Assembly: GCA_049515555.1 (NCBI GenBank)
Contig: JBEKTY010000004.1
Span: 1 to 64,000 of the forward strand
Direction of reading: 5' to 3'
Length of the DNA: 64,000 nt
Source of the DNA: JBEKTY01 sp049515555
Lineage (GTDB): Bacteria > Planctomycetota > Planctomycetia > Pirellulales > Thermoguttaceae
Positions 57,801 through 64,000 of this stretch are shown here, one piece after another. The notes under the pieces were generated by a model that ran no database searches, was not told the DNA's origin, and saw nothing but the letters and a program-made list of their open reading frames with translations. The position numbers were made by a program, and so were the translations under genes. The first letter of the stretch is position 1, and each line of letters opens with the position of its first letter.

Positions 57801-60800
57801 AGGACGCGGGGACACGGGGACGCGGGGACGCGGAGACCTCGGGATTCACCGCGTCACCGTGTCTCCCCTTCACCGCGTCATTCTGCGCGGCTGGCGTTCC
57901 AACAGCCTTCTTAGCGTCGGGCGCCGTTATTATCGCCGTCCACGTCTCGCGCTTGCCCGGCTCGAGCTTGGAGACGAAGTGCTCCCACTTCACGCTCAGC
58001 TCCTTGTTGCTCCAGGGCACGTCGATTTTTCGGGCGGTGAGATAGGCCCGGTTCTCGCGGACCATGGTTACGTGGAGCGAGAATCCGCCCCGCATCGACT
58101 CGCTGACCGCCTGCGTGACCTTCTGCTGGGTTGCGCCCGGCTCGGTCCAGAAGCCCTTGACGATCCGGCCGCGGTGCTCGATCTCGATAAAGGCCCGGCC
58201 TTGCTGGTAGCCCGTGCCCCACAGGGCCATGAACTCCTGGCCCGGCTCGAGCGACCAGCGGGGCGCGGCGACCAGGTTGGGAATCATGATGGGCAGCCGC
58301 TTGGCATCGGGGGCCAACACCTCCAGCGGCAGCCAGGCGACGACCTTCTTGCCGAAGCGATCCTGGGTCTCGAACTTCGCCCGGTAGGCCCCGGCGGCAA
58401 GCTTGGCCGACACGTGGGCCGTGCCGGCCAGGTCGGTGGTAAGGCCCTCTTCCGCCACCACCGCGCCCAGCTCCCAGGAATTGGGATTGCTGGGGTCGGC
58501 CTTGGGCCCCGGCGGCTGCTCAACCGCCTTGCCGGCCGCCTTGCCGCGCCGCACGGGCGGCCGGGGGTTGACTTGATGGAAGGGCTGCGGGCCAAACAGG
58601 CTCGGCCGCTCGACTTTCTCCGGCTGCTTGAGGCGGTAGATTTTCAGTCCGCCTTCGGCCCGCTGCGGCTCGCCGTCAAGCGTCCGCGTGCTGACGGTGA
58701 TCTCCAGCGGCTTTTCGTCGGTGAGCCACTCGCCGGCGGCCAACGTGGCCCGCAGGGCCGTATAGCCCGCCTGCACGCTGCGCTGCGCCGAGCGGGTCTC
58801 GCCCGTAGTATCGGTCACGTCGGCCGATACCGCGAACTCGAAGGTCGGCTCGTCTTGCTCCGGGACCGAAAGGTCGGGCTGGGCCGTGAACTCGACGGTA
58901 AAGGCCCCCTCGGGCCCCGTGGCGGCCGTGCCGTGGGCGATCTCCTTGCTGACGGTCTGGACGGGCTGCCACCAGTGCCACCAGCCCCACCAGTCGGGAT
59001 AACGCACCTGGCGGACCACGTGGTAGCGAACCTTGGCCCCGCCCACCGCCGCCCCCGTGTAGGCCAGGGCCTTGCCTTCAAGCTGCACCTTCGCGCCCAG
59101 CTTGGGGGCCGCCTTGGGGGCCTCGAGGGTCACCTGGAACTTCGGCCGCTTGTACTCCTCGACCCGCACGACGGCCGCGCCCGCCGGCTGGCCCTCGACG
59201 CGAATCACCATTTGGCCCATCAGCCGGTCGCGCGGCGCGGTGAAGCTGCCGCTGAACGAGCCGTAGTCGTTGGTGCGCTGTTCCCGCCGCTCGATCTGCT
59301 TGCCGCTGACATCCTGAAACACGACCGTCAGCGTCCGGCCGGGCAACGCCTTGTAGTCGTCGCCCTCTTGATCCACGTTGATGGCGATGCCCTTGTATTG
59401 GATGGTCTGCCCTGGCCGGTACAGCGAGCGGTCGGTGAAGAAGATCGTCTGTTCGTGAGGCTTGGGCCGGATATCTTGGGAGTAGACGAAAATGTCGTTG
59501 GCCGTGGCCAGTTGCTGGTCCCGGAAAGCGGCGTGGATCACGTTCTGCCGCTGTATGACGCCGGCGACGGAGAAGAACCCGTTGCTATCGGTCTTGCCGG
59601 CGCCGCCCGTGAGGATGCCGCCGTTCCAATCGCGGCCCCAGTCTTGCACGGCCGCGCCCGCGATCGGCTCGCCGGAGGCGGCGTCCAGGACGAACCCTTC
59701 CATGCTGCCTGCGCCCGGCCGGCTGCGCATCACCAGGGCCAGCGTGCTCACCCAGAAATCGGCCGCCGTCACCATGTTGTCGTGGTCCGTGAACGTCGGG
59801 TCGTGGCTGGCCAGCAGGAAATAGTATCCCGGCTTAAGCTGCGGCGGCGCGGCAAGCTCCTCGCTCCGCTCGCGAAAATCCCCGGCATCGGGCAAAACGG
59901 CCGACCAGGCCAGGTCCGGCTGGCGGGCCAGCAGGGCCTTCCGCTGCGGCTGGTCCAGCCATTCCGGCCGGGGTCTTCCGCTCTTCATCCGTTCCAGCCA
60001 GTCCTCGCGGATCGCCCGGAAGTACACCGCTTTGACGTTCCGGTAGCTGACGCGGATCGTCGGCCACGGCGCGTTCCATACCCGCTCGATGCTGATGCTC
60101 GACGAGCGGGCCTCGATCTGCCGGGCCAGGTTGTAGCACAGCCGGCCGCCGGCACTGGCGGGAAACACCCGCGCACCCTGTTCGGCCAACTCGTGCGCCG
60201 CCGGCAGCTCGTTTTCTAACTGCAACATGCCGGCCAGGTCGTAGCGGGCCCGGGCCGAGACCTCGTGGTCGCCATTGCGCTCCACGTACCGCTTCAGGGC
60301 CGCCTTGTATCGCGCAGCTTTCTCCTCGCCAAAGGCCTTGTTGTGGCCGAACTCCAGCCGCAACAGATCGGTATCCAAGAAGGCCGACTGCTCCTCGTCG
60401 GCCTGGTGGAATCGCAGCAAATCCTGATATAACCGGATCGCCTTCAAGATGGGCCCAGCGCCGTCGGCCGCGACATCCGGTCCCCTCTCCCTCCGGGAGA
60501 GGGTTAGGGTGAGGGGGAATACGTGAGGATCCTGCTTCTCCGATTCCAGTGACGGTTGCAGCTTCCCCTCACCCCGGCCCTCTCCCGGAGGGAGAGGGGG
60601 ACTCGTGCCCGCACCCGGTTCCCATTTCAAGAAGTCAGCCGTCGGGGCGAAGATCGGGCTGTCGGCCGAGAGCTCGAAGGCCTCCTCCGCCTTGGCCGCC
60701 GCCTGCTCCCCCGAGCTGTAGAACGTCAGGGCCTCGTGCACCAGGAAGTCGTACAGCGTGGGCCGATAGCGGTCCGGCTGGCCGCCCTTCTCCAGCAGGT

Positions 60801-61335
60801 CGTCGAACTGCCCGATCGCCGTCCGCTTCAGCTCCGCAGGGTCGGCCAGGGCCCGGGCGTAATGCTTGTCGATCTCGGCGAACAGCCGGGGCAGGTCCCA
60901 GGTGGTGAAGTCCTTGCCCGGCGACTGGGCCGTTGCCGTCCGCTGCATGAACCGCCAGCGGTTGTGGCTGAAATACTGCCAATACCAGTCGGCCAGCACG
61001 GCCTCCAGCAGCGGGACCATCGGCTTGGGAGCCTTGTTGATCTCGGCCTCCAGGCGGGTAATCTTCTCCTCGGGCTTGTTGCCCTGGATAGTCCCCTCCA
61101 GGGCGATCTTCCGGCCGATGGCCTTGACCGCCTCGCCGTAGGCCTTGTCGGCCAGCGCGGCGTCGATAATGGGCTGGAGCCGCTCGATGGCCGTCTTGGG
61201 CAACCCCGCCTTGACGGCCTCCTCAACCTGCTTCCACTGGGCCTCCCGCGTACCGGCCTCGGCCGCACGGGCCGCCAGACCCAGGGCCGCGAGGCCCAGG
61301 CCGGCCGCCAACAGAATCATCGATCGTCGCCGCAT
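54886..61335 (-). CDS. Giant alpha-2-macroglobulin family protein with thioester motif and in-frame repeat insertions
   Basis: 2149 aa. A signal peptide (MILLAAGLGLAALGLAARAA) is followed by an N-terminal helical region, bacterial macroglobulin domains (MG1-type FTDRSLYRPGQTIQYKGIAI near 630) and the thioester motif YECTEQVFNRLY with Cys1596. Thereafter lies the complement-like alpha/alpha barrel and receptor-binding end. Bacterial homologues trap proteases or protect the periplasm. Three repeats lie in frame: family A (about 244-286, reading SPPLPPGEG to LTLSRRERG), an octad repeat (about 1156-1180) and family E (about 2015-2035). Bait-region position is unclear. The ribosome site GAGGAA precedes the ATG. 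No penicillin-binding-protein partner gene is adjacent. Confidence 0.92.
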   Translation of the reverse strand: MRRRSMILLAAGLGLAALGLAARAAEAGTREAQWKQVEEAVKAGLPKTAIERLQPIIDAALADKAYGEAVKAIGRKIALEGTIQGNKPEEKITRLEAEINKAPKPMVPLLEAVLADWYWQYFSHNRWRFMQRTATAQSPGKDFTTWDLPRLFAEIDKHYARALADPAELKRTAIGQFDDLLEKGGQPDRYRPTLYDFLVHEALTFYSSGEQAAAKAEEAFELSADSPIFAPTADFLKWEPGAGTSPPLPPGEGRGEGKLQPSLESEKQDPHVFPLTLTLSRRERGPDVAADGAGPILKAIRLYQDLLRFHQADEEQSAFLDTDLLRLEFGHNKAFGEEKAARYKAALKRYVERNGDHEVSARARYDLAGMLQLENELPAAHELAEQGARVFPASAGGRLCYNLARQIEARSSSISIERVWNAPWPTIRVSYRNVKAVYFRAIREDWLERMKSGRPRPEWLDQPQRKALLARQPDLAWSAVLPDAGDFRERSEELAAPPQLKPGYYFLLASHDPTFTDHDNMVTAADFWVSTLALVMRSRPGAGSMEGFVLDAASGEPIAGAAVQDWGRDWNGGILTGGAGKTDSNGFFSVAGVIQRQNVIHAAFRDQQLATANDIFVYSQDIRPKPHEQTIFFTDRSLYRPGQTIQYKGIAINVDQEGDDYKALPGRTLTVVFQDVSGKQIERREQRTNDYGSFSGSFTAPRDRLMGQMVIRVEGQPAGAAVVRVEEYKRPKFQVTLEAPKAAPKLGAKVQLEGKALAYTGAAVGGAKVRYHVVRQVRYPDWWGWWHWWQPVQTVSKEIAHGTAATGPEGAFTVEFTAQPDLSVPEQDEPTFEFAVSADVTDTTGETRSAQRSVQAGYTALRATLAAGEWLTDEKPLEITVSTRTLDGEPQRAEGGLKIYRLKQPEKVERPSLFGPQPFHQVNPRPPVRRGKAAGKAVEQPPGPKADPSNPNSWELGAVVAEEGLTTDLAGTAHVSAKLAAGAYRAKFETQDRFGKKVVAWLPLEVLAPDAKRLPIMIPNLVAAPRWSLEPGQEFMALWGTGYQQGRAFIEIEHRGRIVKGFWTEPGATQQKVTQAVSESMRGGFSLHVTMVRENRAYLTARKIDVPWSNKELSVKWEHFVSKLEPGKRETWTAIITAPDAKKAVGTPAAQNDAVKGRHGDAVNPEVSASPRPRVPASSADVSATAVAEMVAALYDQSLDAYLPHAWPRGFGVFRQDWTARGSQFENMAKPLFQMLGAWPFDQKDAKLTYRSFPASITVDLWGYMYYGFEAGFGRGAGRRAALAAPMAAGRMERAMAGEQQQEANGKFNLLADDRAANGRQLREVEALKRDGAMMADKQLAGGLQQAGQAPGALRPDLGQVAARKNLNETAFFFPHLVAGSDGLVKIEFTMPEALTQWKFLGFAHDGQLRSGLLEDKAVTAKDIMVQPNPPRFLREGDVLEFTVKVSNQSATRQAGSVRLTLADARTAKPLDAALGNTDTDRGFDLPAKQSQSYAWRLAIPDGTGPLSYKAVGSTGRLSDGEEGLLPVLVRRTLVTESMPLPIRGPETKSFDFARLRQSGQSKTLRHESLTVEMVSQPAWYAVMALPYLMEFPYECTEQVFNRLYANALARHIAGSDPKIGRIFEQWKGTPALDSPLEKNQDLKSVLLEETPWVRQAASESQARRNVGILFDENRLNDETTRLLAKLAEMQMGDGAWPWFPGGPPNDYITLYITTGYGRLRHLGVKLDTAAAVKSLGRLDGWIDRMYRDILQAGHPDENHLSSTVALYLYGRSFFLEDRPVAPGPREAVDYFLGQARRYWLAVDCRQSQAHLAIALKRFGDRATPAAIMRSIKERSVSDDELGMFWRDTELSWWWYRAPIETQAMMIEAFDEVMSDAQTVEDCKVWLLKQKQTQDWKTTKATADAVYALLLRGTGLLKSDQLVEVTLGPTTIKPEKVEAGTGYFQQRFARGEIMPELGRITVRKLDAGVAWGSVHWQYLEDTSKITPYAGTPLRLTKSLWRRQYTAKGPVLEPVGDCPNFRPTKMGLSPSVGLSPSAPLQVGDELVVRITLHTDRDMEYVHLKDYRASGTEPEGVLSHYKYQDGLGYYESTRDTASHFFIDYLPKGTYVFEYAARVVHKGQYQTGMAQIQCMYAPEFNSHSESFVLDVP
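55230..55294. repeat. Family E palindromic element, copy 1, inside alpha-2-macroglobulin
   Basis: GGGGACAGTCCCACTGAAGG, then GGGACAGTCCCATTTTCGTC and its complement GACGAAAATTGGGACAGTCC. It is in frame with the host gene. Confidence 0.88.
57796..57875. repeat. Octad GACACGGG-type repeat inside alpha-2-macroglobulin
   Basis: Units such as GGGACACG, GGGACGCG and GGGACGCG followed by GAGACC and a short inverted segment CACCGTGTCTCCCC. In frame, coding for Ser/Ala/Pro/Arg. Confidence 0.8.
60479..60603. repeat. Family A paired palindrome inside alpha-2-macroglobulin
   Basis: Facing CTCTCCC/GGGAGAG hairpins with about 50-bp spacer, in frame, coding for about 42 residues. Confidence 0.92.
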
Positions 61336-61456
61336 CGCTCGGTTCCTCCCCGTCTTGTGATTACAAACCCCCGGTTAGACGCCGCCGGAGGGCCGGAAGT
61401 TCCCTCGCGATATGCCGCAACGGCAGGGGTACTGTCCCCTTCGGCCTCTGCCGGGA

Positions 61457-61966
61457 TCAACCGAAGCTTTCCAAGGCGCTTTGTTCGTTGTCGGAGATGT
61501 CAAGTACGGTGTGCAATCTCGCGGTGGTGAAGACGGCCAAGACCTCCGAAGATAGCCCGCAGAGCTTCAACCTCTTGCCCGCTTCGGCCAGCGTTGCCCG
61601 CATCGCCACCACCATGCCCAGGAACATGCTGGAGACGATTCGCAGGTGGACCAGATTCAACACCACCCCGGTGGCGTCTCCGGCCGCCGCAAGGAGCTCG
61701 TCCCTACCCCGCAGCGAGATTTCGTTGGTCGAAATCAGCTTCGGCAGGAACGTGAGAATGACCGTCTCGCCCATGGTTTTCCGCACGAACCAGAATGGCC
61801 GCTTGCAGTCCGGACAACGCGCCTCCCGCCTCGGGTCGGAAATATCGCCGAACATGTTATTACCGCACAACGGGCAGCAGTTCGGGGTCTCTTCGCAGCT
61901 CTGGGGCGAACCCTGCGCGGCCTCGCGCCGCTTGGCGGATTTCCACCAACGCCCCAAGTTAATCAT
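61457..61966 (-). CDS. STAS domain protein with N-terminal zinc ribbon
   Basis: 169 aa from the ATG at 61966. The N-terminal part has CPLCGNNMFGDISDPRREAR and CPDCKRP, two CxxC knuckles of a zinc ribbon. The C-terminal part (about 65-165) is a STAS fold: VVLNLVHLRIVSSMFLGMVV, with a Ser in the position phosphorylated in SpoIIAA-type anti-anti-sigma factors, and RLKLCGLSSEVLAVFTTARL. It may belong to a sigma-factor partner-switching pathway; no RsbW-like kinase is adjacent. Upstream open codons to 62044 are not preferred. Confidence 0.8.
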   Translation of the reverse strand: MINLGRWWKSAKRREAAQGSPQSCEETPNCCPLCGNNMFGDISDPRREARCPDCKRPFWFVRKTMGETVILTFLPKLISTNEISLRGRDELLAAAGDATGVVLNLVHLRIVSSMFLGMVVAMRATLAEAGKRLKLCGLSSEVLAVFTTARLHTVLDISDNEQSALESFG

Positions 61967-62027
61967 CACGCCGATCCCCCATGAAGCCCCGACACGACCA
62001 GGAAAACACCACATCGACTGTATCAAG

Positions 62028-62690
62028 ATGGGCGGCCCTGTCAAGAAGCCGGAAGGATGGGATAACGTCGCCTATCAGCTTGAAGCTGCGCCGCAGGCCA
62101 AGGCGGATGCCCCGCCCGCCGCCGACGGGCCCTCTGAAGGGGACAGTCCCAGTTTCGTCGGACGAGACTCGGGACAGTCCCCGCCCGCGGCGGGCAAAAC
62201 GGCCAGGGGCAAGGCTCGCGCCGACAAAGCCAGGAATGCAGAGTTTCGCAGTGTCGACGATGTCAAGTCGTTCTTCCTCAAGGGCCTGGTCCAGGCCCAA
62301 CAAAAGTATGGGAGCAAAGCGGCAGATTCCAGCGGCAAGGCCGGCCCGGGCCAAAGTTCCGGCTCCGGTACGCGCCCCGGTTACGGCCCCAGCTCCGGCT
62401 ATGGCCCGGGTTCCGCTTCCGGCTACGGTTCGGCCAAGGTCAAGCACAATCGCATTTATACCGCGGCGGAAATAGTCCAGAAGTTCGGTGATCCCGCTTC
62501 CCGCAAGAGCGAGACGACCTTGGAGCACTGGGTCTACAAGTGCAAAGACGGCGTGGTGCACGTCCACTTCACCGAGGTCGGCTACGCCGGCGGCTCCTCC
62601 GCCTCCAAGTCGGAAACAGTGCGGCTGGAAGTCAAGTCGGTGGATTCGTCTTCCGCGCCGTCGGCGGGCGGGACGCGTCGCATGGAATGA
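62028..62690 (+). CDS. Hypothetical protein with family E repeat inside
   Basis: 220 aa from the ATG at 62028; the longer frame to 61488 overlaps the minus-strand STAS gene and is unlikely. The N-terminus (MGGPVKKPEGWDNVAYQLEA) leads into the in-frame family E repeat (EGDSPSFVGRDSGQSPP, about 37-53), a helical stretch (VDDVKSFFLKGLVQAQQKYG) and a Gly/Ser/Tyr-rich linker. The C-terminal part, TAAEIVQKFGDPASRKSETT then WVYKCKDGVVHVHF, resembles the small BamE/SmpA-like beta-alpha type, tentatively. No clear ribosome site. Gene is divergent from the STAS gene. Confidence 0.6.
   Translation: MGGPVKKPEGWDNVAYQLEAAPQAKADAPPAADGPSEGDSPSFVGRDSGQSPPAAGKTARGKARADKARNAEFRSVDDVKSFFLKGLVQAQQKYGSKAADSSGKAGPGQSSGSGTRPGYGPSSGYGPGSASGYGSAKVKHNRIYTAAEIVQKFGDPASRKSETTLEHWVYKCKDGVVHVHFTEVGYAGGSSASKSETVRLEVKSVDSSSAPSAGGTRRME
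62136..62183. repeat. Family E palindromic element, copy 2
   Basis: AAGGGGACAGTCCCAGTTTC then GTCGGACGAGACTCGGGACA GTCCCC. It closely matches the copy in the macroglobulin gene. A half copy (GGTACTGTCCCC) is at 61429-61440. Confidence 0.85.
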
Positions 62691-63037
62691 CGCGGAGAGG
62701 GGGAGACGCGGCGACGCGGAGAGTGCCGGCGTCGCGCGTGTCGCCGCGTCGAAAAGTTACAGAGGCAAGATCCTCACCGATTTCCCCTCACCCTAACCCT
62801 CTCCCGGAGGGAGAGGGGACCGGGCAAAACGACGCGGAGCGTGCCGGCGTCGCGCGTGTCCCCGGGTCGAAAAGTTACAGAGGCAAGATCCTCACCGATT
62901 TCCCCTCACCCTAACCCTCTCCCGGAGGGAGAGGGGACCGGGCAAAACGACGCGGAGAATATCGGTGTCCCCGCGTCCCCGTGTCCCCGTGTCTCCGTGT
63001 CCCCATATCCCCGCGTCCCCGCGTCCGCGCGAGCGGG
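62691..63037. repeat. Tandem direct duplication carrying family A, then octads
   Basis: 62715-62832 and 62836-62952 are near-identical, each with GTGCCGGCGTCGCGCGTGTC, AAAAGTTACAGAGGCAAGAT and a family A palindrome. Both sides are flanked by GACGCGGA octads; 62965-63030 has CCGTGTCC/CCGCGTCC octads. Confidence 0.88.
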
Positions 63038-64000
63038 CTACTGCGCCGGCCGATCGGATTCCAGGAGCGGCGCGAGCTTGCGGCGGAACTCGGCGAGCTC
63101 CCGCTCCTGCTCGCGGCTGTAGTGCCCTTGGCGCTGGGCGTAGGTGTCCATCCAGGTGGCCAGCCGCTCGAGGCCGTCGGGATCGATCCGCACGCCTTCG
63201 TGGCCTTGTGCCGCCGTGAGCAGGGCCAGCAGCTTGCTCTTGCGGGCCGGCATTTCGCCCACCAGCGACCGGTCGCGCTCGCGGGCCAGACGGTAGAGGT
63301 CCTTGCCGCCGAAGTTCAGCAGATTGTCGTAGGCGTGCGGCGGCATGAGATCCAAGCGGGCCGCCTTGGCGTTGCCGCTCTTGGGCTTGTGGCAAGATAC
63401 GCACTGGCGGTCGAGCACCGGCTGCACGAGCGTGTCGAACCGCAGCGGCCAGGAGCCCGCCGGGCCCGGCGTCAGTTTCGATGGTTTGCGGGCGACGGCC
63501 GCCAGGACCTGGTTCACCGCCGGCGCCGCCTCCCGCGATTCGTGACAGCCGATGCAGGCCAGCGTCTGCTGCGGCTGGACGTAGGTCAGGCTGCGCATGG
63601 TCTGCAGGGCCAGTCCCTGCCGGTCCAGGGCCTGAAAGAACAGGGGCACGCCGGAAGGGACGCGAAAATAGGCCGAGCCGTCGGCCTCCACCGGCACGGT
63701 GCCCAGCACGAACTTCCCGGGGTCTTCGTCCGATATTCCCAGGCTCGGGTTATTCATGTGCGGCTGGGTCTTGGGCGGAACGGCCACCACCCGCAGCCGC
63801 TGGACCGAACCCCGCGAGACGCCCGGCAAGCCCTGGTAAACGTCTTTCAGCAGGAAGCAGCCTTCCTGGCGGCCGTCCCATTGGACCATGTTGGGATAGG
63901 CGGGCGGCTTGGCCCGCGCCCGCAGCGGGATGGGGCACAGGCTGGCAATCGCCGGGTCGCGGTACAGCAAGTTCAAGTTGCCCCACGCATCGTACAAGTA
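63038..64000 (-). CDS. HzsA-like dihaem c-type cytochrome protein, 5' partial
   Basis: The frame is open to the right edge, so the N-terminus is missing; about 320 residues are visible. It starts within a beta-rich part (YDAWGNLNLLYRDPAIASLC) and has the landmarks of the hydrazine-synthase alpha-type/planctomycete cytochrome family: GRQEGCFLLKDVYQGLPG, then GTVPVEADGSAYFRVPSGVP. Two c-type haem sites, CIGCHE near 148 and CVSCHK near 200, lie in the C-terminal part, with a downstream His-poor helical tail. The family includes HzsA of anammox bacteria but also many non-anammox planctomycete proteins. Function here unknown. Confidence 0.85.
   Translation of the reverse strand, partial: YLYDAWGNLNLLYRDPAIASLCPIPLRARAKPPAYPNMVQWDGRQEGCFLLKDVYQGLPGVSRGSVQRLRVVAVPPKTQPHMNNPSLGISDEDPGKFVLGTVPVEADGSAYFRVPSGVPLFFQALDRQGLALQTMRSLTYVQPQQTLACIGCHESREAAPAVNQVLAAVARKPSKLTPGPAGSWPLRFDTLVQPVLDRQCVSCHKPKSGNAKAARLDLMPPHAYDNLLNFGGKDLYRLARERDRSLVGEMPARKSKLLALLTAAQGHEGVRIDPDGLERLATWMDTYAQRQGHYSREQERELAEFRRKLAPLLESDRPAQ

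Noticed and set aside
56860..60219. 1119-aa plus-strand open frame
   Set aside because: Antisense shadow of the macroglobulin gene without recognisable domains.
61488..62027. N-terminal extension of the hypothetical gene at 62028
   Set aside because: It overlaps the STAS gene in antisense; the downstream ATG is preferred.

Overview
The window looks like a chromosomal segment of a GC-rich planctomycete, probably near Pirellulales. Supporting signs are a PEP-CTERM-sorted surface protein, a secreted HzsA-like c-type cytochrome, a giant alpha-2-macroglobulin, Tat-exported Gfo/Idh/MocA oxidoreductases and a glycan-oriented gene set. This assignment is inferred from gene content; no rRNA is present.

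Layout. 1-6.9 kb: PEP-CTERM protein (cut by the left edge), four-helix-bundle protein, a degenerate phosphohexomutase carrying a repeat insertion, RlmI-like methyltransferase, TatD, small hypothetical. 6.9-18.2 kb: one minus-strand respiratory operon nuoI-A-C-D-H-J-K-L-M-N with a good sigma70-type promoter; nuoB, E, F and G are absent. 18.5-24.3 kb: csrA, tRNA-Glu(TTC), a HicA-like pair, ferrochelatase, SPFH protein with a ribbon-helix-helix partner, PH-domain protein, SufR-like regulator. 24.3-37.1 kb: lower-GC sialidase, glgC, UPF0175/DUF3368 toxin-antitoxin pair, amidohydrolase, NagB/PIG-L fusion, Gfo/Idh/MocA plus TIM-barrel isomerase. 37.1-45.1 kb: a minus-strand molybdate/tungstate and MoaD/E1 cluster (double ModA, ModB, ModC, MoeB-like, MoaD) and a ferredoxin/membrane-protein pair, separated by an RloA/RloB defence pair bracketed by inverted repeat elements. 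45.5-50 kb: hypothetical membrane protein, CcbP-like protein, secreted transglutaminase. 50-54.9 kb: repeat-rich accessory region with small orphan genes and a five-zinc-ribbon/PD-(D/E)XK nuclease fusion. 54.9-64 kb: alpha-2-macroglobulin, STAS protein, hypothetical, and a partial HzsA-like dihaem protein cut by the right edge.

The most unusual property is the repeat landscape. There are many 7-bp (sometimes 8-bp) tandem arrays of different sequence, and at least nine families of short palindromic or interspersed elements (called A to I here). The arrays often begin at or just after a stop codon with the G-rich strand as the sense strand, and several supply the stop codon. Other copies sit in frame inside genes (phosphohexomutase, alpha-2-macroglobulin, ferrochelatase N-terminus). 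One element splits modC from a duplicated 5' end that differs only synonymously.

The best candidates for little-described biology are the zinc-ribbon/nuclease protein at 52.9-54.5 kb, the amber-interrupted RloAB cassette at 38.2-40.1 kb, the gene-3'-end heptad arrays, and the ferredoxin/membrane-protein pair next to the metal-cofactor genes. All identifications come from reading sequence and translated motifs; no database search was run.
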